From: Choristocarpus tenellus KU-1152
Taxonomy: Eukaryota > Phaeophyceae
Direction of reading: 5' to 3'
NCBI GenBank assembly: GCA_964200185.2
Contig: CAXNAD020000053.1
Location: 1 to 34,537, forward strand
Length of the DNA stretch: 34,537 nt
The translations under genes and the position numbers were made by a program. Shown here in pieces: positions 1-11,342 of this stretch. How positions within the stretch are numbered: the stretch's first letter is position 1; each line of letters starts with the position of its first letter. The notes beneath the pieces were generated by a model, which was given only the letters and a program-made list of their open reading frames with translations, ran no database searches and was not told the origin of the DNA.

Positions 1-3000
1 GCGGAGGGATTGCTGGGGGGTTGGGGGTTAACAGTGGGGGGGGGGAGGGGGAGGTGGAAAGATGAGAGTGGAGCGAATGGGTTCTGGTCAGCTGGGTCGA
101 GCAGTTTGGGGGGCAGATGGATCAGTGGTGTTCTACCTCAGTGCAGCAGGCAAGGGCAAATAATTATTATTTAATGAGAACAGCATGGACTACATGTTAG
201 AAGTGCCTTTAAATGACCATGATTTCATTGGCTCAGTCATCACACTAGGGCACAGACATGGATATGTCTTCTAAGACCTTGAGGGTGAAAGTCTCCATTT
301 ACCCCTCCCATTCCTTATTTCCCCATGCTCCCACTCTACACCCAACTATTCCCCCTTTAACCTCTCCCAATTCCCCCCACAGGAATTGTGTACAAGATAT
401 CTGTATTAGACGTATTAGATGGAGAGGTCCTTGCACGGGCGGAGCTTCCTGGGGGAGCTACACCAAGCACACTTCGATTGCTCCCCTCACCTACAGCACC
501 ATCAGAGTCTTGGGAGATGGGAGAAGGGAAAGGAGATAGGGAGGAGAACAGAGAAGGGTATCTTTTTGCTGCCACTGGGAAGGGCATGTGTTTGGTGCCT
601 TGCAAAAACCTGGACTTGAAAGCTGCAGTGTTTTATGGGGACAAGTGAGGCAATTACAACAATGGAAGGATTGGAGGCTGGGGGGTTGTTATGATTATGT
701 AAAGGCTGTATTGCTCTGAGCTTGCAATACTTCAATTATGCCAATGTATCATAGCCCCCACATCACCTTTCATGATTTTTCATCGCCTTTCCTCTCATAG
801 AGCTTAATTCTGATATGCCTTTTCCCCTGGTACTGTACTATTTATATTACAGTGCTAACCCTAACCTTGCACAAAATCATTTGTGAGTGTTTTCATGTCT
901 GTTGCTATATTTGCGTTTGTATTTATATTTATAGTTATATTTTTATTTGTATGTTACAAAGAATTGATACCTACATATGTCTCTCTCTCCTTTCACAGTA
1001 TGCAAATATATTTCAATCTCTGTGGTTTTATGTGCATGTTACATGCTATTCTAAAAAAAATAAATCAGGTTCAGTGTTGGTCAGAGGACTTCTCGTTTCT
1101 GGGGTGCCTGTGGTGTTGGGGTACTTTCAGGAAGGTCAAGACCCCATGGTGCCCTTGGTAGCACCACAGTAAAAGAAACAGAGCGGACAGGAGTGCTACA
1201 GAGCTATCGATCATCTCTCGGGAGGAATGACACTTACAATACTTCTAGCCCTGGCAGCAGTGGTTTGGGGGGGGAGTGGGGAGAATTGAGCTTTGTTGGC
1301 AACCCAGTCAAGGTTAGAAAGTGTGAAGAGAAACTAGTACCCTCCAATCAATCCTATTGGTATCTGCGTTGTTAGGGTTAGGGTTAACAAAGGGCAGGAA
1401 CAATTATTGATTTGTTCATTCATCCTTTGACTACTCAGCTGTTGTTGCTTAACTCCTAGCATACTGGAGTCATATGTTTTTTTATCCCAATTGATTGAAG
1501 ATCTTCATTGATTTGGCTAGAATTTCCTGGTAAACATAAAGCTACTCATCTCAAGATAAGCGTGATTGTTTTGTGATATGATACCTGAATGTGTAGCAGG
1601 AAATGTTGATAGTAAGGTGTTACTGGCAGCCGACTCCGATTGGCTGACTGTTCAAGAGTCAAGAGTCAAGATGTTGACAAGCTTGATCTCTTCAGAATTT
1701 ACTCAACAAAATTTGTTCTTGGATCAAAAATGGCAAGTGCACTTTCTACTCCTACTGCAAAGCAACCATGTGAACTTTCAACCATGTGCAGCTCTAACTA
1801 AGCTGTACTGTAGTACACATTGGAAAAAGAGTCAAAGTGGTAAATTCTGTTGGGTAGTGGAAATGTCCAAAGAGAGCCACTGGAGAAATTCCATGTCAGT
1901 TGTTATCATAGCTACACCTTGTAATCCCTAGCCCCATCCTAGACATTGGCACTTGACCCAATCTCTATTAATTATATTTATTATATTGCACATTCCAGAA
2001 CACCACTCCTCCCATCTCTATCCCAACCCCCTGGACCTTAGGTTGTTCCTGACAACATCAATTCATGCCAATAATTTCCAATTTTCCAGTATTTGAATTG
2101 GGAATAGGAATGGGGCTAAATTATTGGGAAACTTGAAAAAATGGTGTATCTTGTTTGTTGTTAGGAAGGTCCTTACAAGTTCACAAGTGTATCTTGCAAC
2201 TCCAACCACCCTACACAGTACAAAACAGATAACTACTGTGGTACTGTGGTACAGGTGCTATTTTATTGACAGACAAGTATTTGTACCATAGTTCTTCCGT
2301 GTGGATTGAAGATAGTTGTGATGCAACCAATTCCTCTTGTACTATTAGTGCTATCAATAATGTAATACTTGGTATGACCTCCAGCAGATGTAATTTGTGT
2401 TTTTGTATTTTTACACTTATATATCTGATACACCCTCAACAAGTGCAGTTGATGGTACTTTTTTTTTCTGTTGTCTTTTTCTTTTTTCATTTTTTTATGG
2501 GGGATGGGGGTAACCTCAACAGGCACGAGACGAGAAAGCTGACCTCTTTGTGTATAATGCTCTGGGTGGACAGCCAGAACGTGTTCCAACACCTCGATCA
2601 GAAGGTGTGCTGCACTTGGCCTGTTCCCCACTACGCCCCTTGGTGGTGGCAATCAGTCCATTGGGAGAGGCTTACCTACGAGAACAGGCAAGTACAGTAG
2701 AAGTTAAATACAACAAAAGTTAATCATAACAAAATACTAATATATATATATATATATATATTGGGGGGGGGAGGGAGGAGAAATGTAATTTTAATTGTAA
2801 TAATCTAGTGGCACACACAGAGGGGTGGTTTTACCACTTTCTTTTAGGTATATTTTCCTGTGATTTGGAGTGTTCTTTGCTGACCAAGCCGTTAATCATT
2901 TGGGGAGTTGGTACAGATTGGAAGGCAATTGTTGTGGGTTTGGAGGGTGAGTGCAATGAAGTATATGGGGTGACTACCTATAACTCTGGAGTAGATGACA

Positions 3001-6000
3001 AATTGCTGGATAAGACACAATACATTAGACTGGCATGTTTTTTTGTGTTTAGGGGGTTAGGGTTAGGGTTAGGGTTAGGGTTGAGTCAAGAAGGATGAAA
3101 GGTGTCAGCACATCACTGTTGATAGAATGATTTGCCCATTATTCACTGATCCCCTTAGTTTTGTTTTGTCCCCATGGTGATACTTTTTTTGTCAGTACTT
3201 TTAGTAATCCATGTTACCCTTCTGTGATTGAGGAATAAGATGAATACCCTATCACATGCACATCATGGATACCTGTTGCTTTGCATCTTTTCTCCATTAG
3301 TTTTCATGTTTGCATTGGTTGAGATGTGCACAGAATCTGTTATTCAGGTTCCTTGATTGGAATTATATTTGAATCTTGAGCATGGTGTATTAAAATGTCA
3401 ATATTACTTTGTAGTGCAACACTTCCAAAATGTCTTCTTGTGGGGGTCACTACCTTTTGAGAGAAAGTGGTTTATTGGTTTTATCTGGAGGATGTAAGAA
3501 ATTTCCTAATACTTATTGGGGATTCTTGTCTATATTTAGCTGGAGTTTGTTGTGTATCATATCTTGAAGAAAGTGTGGTTTATATAAACTAATTAGTATG
3601 CTGTAAATGATACACAGCAAGTTTAAAACAAAAGGTCATTGTTGACTCATTTTTACAAGGGTAGGGACTTGCTCTTTTAAAAAATAAGAACAAAATCAGT
3701 CACACACAATCTGAGAAAAAAGACACGATATGCCCAATTTTCCATTTTTTTAAAGGTTTTTTAAGGTGCCGGTTATGCCGCATTACTAATATAAAACTAT
3801 GAAAAGTGAGGTTAAAATGGCTCATCCAGCTCCTTTAAAGTGACAATCAAAAGCTTTTAATATTATTCACTCCTTAGAATTAGTATACTAATATCTTTTT
3901 TGACATCCAGATAGATCAATGTAGCAATGCATAATATAATAATAATGATATTAGTAGTGTGTCAATTCAAGAACAAAAACATGTGGTTATAATCTCAACA
4001 AGTATTTTCGAAATTTTCTTCCGTTTTTTATCAGTACTCTTTAAGTAGTAACAATGACTAGAGGATCTTGACAGTAACAATGCAAGCTCAGTAGCCTGAA
4101 ACTAAGGGAGGCATTGGTGTTAGGTTGTGAGATTGACCACCTTCACAATGTGCTGTACACCCTGTACACAATGTACCTTGACAGGTGTTAAAGACAGACT
4201 TTCCTGGACCATGGTTCCCATCAGGATATGTTCTGGTTGAGAATAATGTGGTATGTACCAAGATGGATACCCAAAGATTAGTAAAAGGTCTGTGTTTGTA
4301 CATTTTAAGACGAACCTCCTTCACTTCGAGTAGTTCACTCACTTCGAGTAGTTCACCCTTACTGTGAAAAAAACTAGTGTAAAGTCAGTATCATCAGTAT
4401 CATCAGTGTACCTTTTCTTCAGTTACTGATAGGATATGAATGCAGTATTATGACACAATTTTTCCCCAGAACTCTTAAACTTTGCCTCACTCTGCATATC
4501 CTTGAACTTTGTCAACCTAACATGTTTAAACAGCATATTTTCGGTCTTTTTGCACACCTGTATGTACTGTATTATGTGTATATGTGTATATGTGTATATA
4601 TTATTGCATCATGTAGGTATATGTAGGTATTGTCCTGGTGCTTGTTAGAATTTTTTCACCAAACATCAATCGCAACCCTCATCTGAATGATATGTACAGT
4701 ACATATACATTCATTTTTATTTTTCTCAGGTTATGATACTTCCCACCTGTTGTTCTTCCTTGATGTCTGCCTTCCCCACGTATGTCCCTCCTGCTTGTCG
4801 TGTCCCAGCCATACTTGGAAACTGAGGATGAAATAGACACTGTAGTAACCTCAGGTCCTAGGGGAGAGGTAGGTCAACCCACCAAAATAATATCATGATT
4901 TTTTTTTTCTCCCATTATTATTGTATCAATAGTATTCTGCTTCTGTAGGGTTAGTTAGGTTCAAGGTTGAGAAGTTACTTGAGAGTAACAGCTATTGATA
5001 GGCATGAAGGTCGTCACTACTACACTATTGTTTTTTTTCTCTTTTAACTAGTCTATCACCTCTTGAGATAGACTAGTTTCTCTTTTCAGCATTGAACATT
5101 TTGTGTACTTCCTACTTCCTGGTTTGTTGGGAAGGCATGTGTCAATATGGTACCAGTATAAGATTTTCATCAGATTTTTTTTGTTTCTTGCAAGATTACT
5201 GGGTTACCCTGAAATATCAACAAAATGCAACTGTCTAATCTAGTCTAGTCTATTCTGTTCTTTTCTATTTTTTTCTATTCTACTATCTATTCTGCGCAAC
5301 CCACGGCTGCAAGGTCAAAGAAATTTCGTCCTGATGTTGTATTTTTTCCCTTTTGAAGTGTTCAAACTGATGACAGAGAAAGTTAATATTACACTTTCTA
5401 CAATAATGTTAATAATAGTGATAGTAATAGTATTAGCATGTCATAGAATTAACAAACGTTGCACTTATTTTATTTATTATTTTTTGGTGCAGCAACAAAA
5501 TGTGTTGACGCAGAGGCCAGTAACCTGCGGAAAATATGTATTTGATTTGAGCTTTTTGGCAAAATGGAAACTAATCTGTGAGGACCAGGCAAATATCTTC
5601 ATAAAAAAATAGGCATGCTTCAAAGTACTTTGGACTGGTTGGTTGAAAGGACTCTTCTTATCTTACTCTTATCTTTGATTTTTTGAAGCTTCAACTTCAA
5701 CTTTTCCTCAACACCATTATTTTATATTATAGTACAATATACAGGTAGTAGTAGTACTATGGACCTTCCCCATTTTGAACAGAAGCTGGTGGTGACAGAG
5801 GGTTTTCATCTTTGGTTGTCTTGGTGGGTTAGGGTTAGAAATATGTACTGCAACAGTAATTGGTTCAATTTTTAATTTTATTTTGAGTGTTTGGGTTAGG
5901 GTTAGATGACTATACATCCTTGCAGCTTATACCTCCCCATCACCCAATCACGCAGACTTGAATATGAATTACATATACAATTACATATGTTCATTACATA

Positions 6001-9000
6001 CATTAATTACAAGTGTTTTGGTTTCATGCTCAATGGGTTGGTGGGACTGGACATTGTCTGGACATGTCACAAGAGTTTGACTTACCAACAAACATAGTCT
6101 GGACATGTTAGATAATGTAGTGTAGACCTGGTCCGACCAGGGTACATGGACTGGTATAATACCTTACCTTGTGTACCTGGTACAGACATGTTTGACAATG
6201 TTAGAATCAATCTGGACAATAGACCTAGACCAATAAAGTGTTTAATACATTGTTTAATTCAGTGTTTAATACAATGTTCAATACAATGTTTAATGGGTAT
6301 GGACTGGTACATGTCAGAAAATTGTCAGACTGGTCCAGCCCAGCAGATGCTCTTACCTATTTTATGTTATTAATTGTAAACATTTTGAAATGAGAAATAC
6401 ACCATGACAGGCGTTGTGAGAAATTCACAAGAAAAAAACGGCCTAGTCACTTTTTAGCAAGAATCCTAGCACATTTACATGCAAATCCAGGACCATTATT
6501 TTTTTTGCACCCCAGTTTCTTTGAACACCAATGCTTGTTCATACGCCTACTTGTCTTATAAAACATACGTTCCTCTGTTGTTGGCAGGCCAGGATGACCC
6601 CAGCACACCAAGTGGTGGTTCCTTGGCAACATGAGGCAGGGGGTGATGAGGAAGGAAATGATATGGATGAAGAAATTGATGTATTCAATGGAGCAGATAC
6701 CTATGCTGGTGAGAGTTGAGAATAATTATATACAGAATTTTTACTGTGGCATACAAACAAGTTTCAATTAATGCAATAGCTCTATTTTGACATTGTTCCA
6801 TATTACCATATCAACAGTATTTTATTATTGTTTTAGATTAATATGCTGGAGTGTACTACTGTACTATTTTTTATACTGCATACTCAAAGATGATAGGATT
6901 AGGGTAATTTTTTACTATGTACTCTCAGGAATTAATCCACCATCCAATCAAATTACAGCACCTTTTCATACCATTAGGAATCAAACTGAGCATATTGATC
7001 CCAATGGTTGCATTGGTTTTTTGCAAGTTAAATTGCCAGGTCAGGTCCTTACCTTCTTTACAACCGATCCCTCACAAGCTGTACTTCACACATGTGTTAG
7101 CATGCCCCCTACCTTGATCCCTCAACCCTCCCTATGATATTTGTAGCTTAGAGATGAGATTGACAACTAGATGGGATGGGCTACTTAAATCTGTTGCCAG
7201 TGCCCAAGGACTATGCTGGAAAATTTATTTTGGAGGTTATGGATAACCCATTTGTGTAGCATCGTACATAATGGAGGGTTAAAAGAGAGTAACTGTGAAT
7301 TTTCACCAGTGATACAAATGATAACAAATAGAGGAGACCATGTACCAAGCATGACTATGGATATAAGCAGATTGATGACCCACTATTTATTAGGTACAAC
7401 ATTGCACATGCACTTTTTTATTGCTGCTAATAATCTTATGTACAATTTAAAATAGGACCATGGAGTGTGGACCATTTTGGTGAAGAAGAACTTCATTACC
7501 GACCCATTCATGTTGAACTGCCGAGGAATAGTAGATCATTGGGTGATGGTGAGGAAGAGGGTGATGGTGTGGAGGACAACAAAAAGGACGGTCATGAAAG
7601 TTCTGTTAGGGGCACAAAAAGGTGTGTTGTTAACTAAGTTGTTTGTCTGTGCACGCTGTATATATACATATATATATATATTTGTGTGTATTGTGGCAGT
7701 CTTTGAACTGCCCTGGGTAGAGTGACAAGTGTACTCATGTACATGGCTTGACCTCTACATGTTGTGTGATACTTCACCATGAATGTCGTATTATCAAGTA
7801 AGATAAAGTCAGAACTAAGTAGCTAGAATTTTTCACATGTAATGGAGGGGAAAGAATAATCGTAACAGGCAACTGAACAAATCTAACAACATAAAGAGTC
7901 TGTATTGCTTTCTACAACAAATACTTTGCCATGTAATCAAGTGATCAAACAATTGGCAGATCAGTTTTGTGTGCCAAAGCTGAAAGATGGACCTGGGGAA
8001 ATGGACAAAAATTAGTAAATTTTTCAACAACCTGCTGATTTTGATGACAAATTGAAGTTTGGTTCTGACTTAGCATTTGAGGGTCAGTGGATCACTTTGA
8101 TGGTATACATGATGCCACTGATACTCCAGCATGTACATAGATACACTGTTGACAGTATACTATTTATCTATCACACCAACATGGGAGTCCTTGCTTGATA
8201 GTAGCCATGTCCTACCAACAATTGTATCACATATTTAATTATTTTTCATTAGTTACAATTATCTCCCCGGAGGGGCAGATCATAAAGCTAATGGTTTTGT
8301 GTTAAAATAGTCTGTGTGTCTCAATATTTATATATTTTTTGCACCTTTCTAAGTAGTGGTTTAGACTGCATGAGATAAGACATAATAGTAGTAGGTGGTT
8401 TAGATGAGAGATAGGACAAACAAATTATAGTATTGATGTCAACCCTTACACAAGGTGTGGACAGTGCCTTGCAATATATCTAAGTCATGGTAATGCAAAG
8501 GGTTACCTTGCTTTGGAGCACCAAAAAAATAAATAAATTGTGCTATACCATTCTAAACATGCCATGTACCCAACTGGGTGAGAAATATCTTTATTAGGAC
8601 AAGATGTAAGGCTACAGGGGTGTAGTAAGTACTGAGCAGAGGTGAAATGATACTTGAAATGAAATACTGTTATTTGGATTGCGGAATGATTTACTTCCCC
8701 TCTCATATCTAGTGCTGGACTGGCAACATTGCATTAAACTATATGTGGAGCTGGTGGGTGTCTCTATTAATAGCGACCACTTGCATGTTTTCAGTTGACT
8801 TGGGGTGATTATGAATCCAACAAGGAGGCGTTTTGTTCATCAAACATTTGAACACAATGTGCGAGAGTGGAGGGGTGATCTGAGGCAGGCTCCTTGTACA
8901 GTTTAGAGGATATTTTTTGAAAACCTCGTTTATCCTATTCTGGTTGTGAGATACATACATACAGTTCACTGTGATGTAGCCTGCTCACTCTGGCATAGGG

Positions 9001-11294
9001 CAAGGGTTCTCGTAAATTTTGCTGAGGTGTACTTAGTGTGAATGAAGTGAAGTGTAGTGAAGTGAAGTGAAGTGAAGTCTAGTGAAGTGAAGTGAAGTGT
9101 AGTGTAGTGTAGTGAAGTGAAGTCTAGTGAAGTGAAGTGAAGTGTAGTGTAGTGAAGTGAAGTGAAGTGTAGTGAAGTGAAGTGAAGTGAAGTGTAGTGA
9201 AGTGAAGTGAAGTGTAGTGAAGTGAAGTGAAGTGTAGTGAAATATACCGGTAGAGAGATTATTGTTTGGCATATCAGCTTAATTCGTTACCCTAACCCTA
9301 ATAATGTTGTAAGATGTTCCATGCCAATGATGTTTGGTCCATGGAAGTAACAATGATTGTTTGAGAAGGATGAGAATAGCTTTCAAACCTTGCGAGGCAC
9401 TCATGATTGTACAGAATTTTTTTGTGGCCATGACCCCAAGATTGATATGTAGGAGTGTAGGGCTCATGTGAATCTGTGTGGCTTTGAGGGATGTTCATGT
9501 GATCACTTCACCCTCTCCATACGCACAATAAAAGAACTGCCTATGACAGGCACACCCCTACATTGGGAAGGTTATGTCCACTGGACTCCTTGCCCCCACT
9601 TCCAATCCCTACAACGTTGTTAGGGTGTTGCCCTTGTTGGTGTGTTTTTGAACCAAATTAGCACTGTCTTTCTCAAACCAAACTAGTTTAACACCATTGA
9701 CAACAATGTGCAGGAGAGGAGGGGTCAGTTTAGTCTCTTTGCTTGAGAGATTCCCACCTCTCTTTTCTTTTTTTATGCGTGCCACAGTTGTGCAAAACAC
9801 CCTCTCACTATAGAAAGATACACCTTATCTGTGTCATTTTTGTAGAGAGACTACAATAAAGGTATAAACCCAAAGTACATGTTTTTTTTTCTTGGGTTTC
9901 CACCAGTGTACAACTGTTTTTATATTACTTTTCTATTTTTTATTTTTTTGCTTGTGGCGTCAATACTACACACATACTACACTCACACTACACACACACT
10001 ACACACATACTATACTCATACTACACACACACTACACACATACTACACACACACTACACACATACTACACACATACTACACTCACACTACACTAGGAAAC
10101 GGTAGCACACAAACGGAAGGGAGGCTACTGGATGTAAAGGCACACTCACCACCATCTAGCACACCATTCTATTCTATTATGATGGTGTCATTAATTGTCT
10201 CATGCATCACAAAATTTGTCGTAGGTGTTACACAGTGCTAACATAGAAAAGCAGCTGTATTCCGGGATATACTATTTGTAAGTATGTAAGGGTGTGTCCT
10301 GTTTATACTGGAGTATGAGCACAACTGTAGTTTGAATGGATGGTTTGAGAATACCTGCCCTGATTGGATGGAAATGTGATGATTTATTTTCAGAATAATA
10401 ATATTATAATAATAAAGGGGAGGGTGTGAAAGGGGAGTTTATTCTGACTTTTAATCTCATAATATTTATACCTAGTTTTGTAACGTGTACTAAGTATGTT
10501 TCAACTGACTTGCCATATGGTATTTTGAGGTTGTTGTAACTTGTTAGAAATTGATATGTGCAAAAAATGTACCACAACCAAACCACAGAACAGACTGAAA
10601 TGTTAATCCAGTTACCCTATACTACCACTTATTATTAGCACTACACCATAGTGGGCATAGGAAGTAGGCACTTGTTCAAAATGATGTAATTCTTCAAGGT
10701 GGTTAAGCATAGAGTTCAATGTACAGCATATCTATTTGTAGAGGTTTGTGTATTTCCATATCTTGTATAAATACGTTAATTGATCTTAATTGACAAAACA
10801 ACACTCAACAAACAACTTGTTTGGGAGGGTGAGAATTGTGATCCTGCTGTTTACCTCTTGTTGGAGCCTTAAATATATTTCCTTGAGCTTGAGTGCTTAA
10901 GATGGCCAGTATGAGTAGTAGCATTGAGCCCAATTAAATAATCTGACTCCCTTCTCATAAATAATTTAAAGAAATGGTGCTATCTCGACTCTTTGATCTG
11001 GATTTTTAAATTTCATTTCAAGTCTAGAGTCTACACCTTGTACTCCTTCTAATCTGCCGAATCCCTCTCACTCAATCAATCCAATCTGTGTGTTTGGCTT
11101 GGAGAAGAAATTACTCTGACTCCTCTGACAAGGGTAGTGGCAGAGGTGCTGGTGATGGCAATAGCAATGGGGTAAAGCCGCTGTTTTCTGCTCTGTTAAA
11201 TGCTCCCAAGTTGTTTTGTCGTGAGCACTGGCGATGGAGAAAACGTCTTCGAGAAGAGGCCAACAATCGTCTTGACAAAAGAAGGTACACAGCT

Positions 11295-11342
<48 letters not shown>

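Noticed and set aside
2266-2700. 144-aa + strand ORF overlapping exon 5
   Set aside because: In the wrong frame over exon 5; the WD40-like frame fits phase and family. The part before 2523 is intron with a long T tract.
9033-9272. 79-aa - strand ORF of HFTSLHFT repeats
   Set aside because: Direct translation of the AGTGA array; no start context or flanking coding sequence.
9879-10241. 120-aa + strand ORF rich in His/Thr/Tyr
   Set aside because: Mostly the 11-bp minisatellite inside an intron; the open frame comes from the repeat lacking stops.
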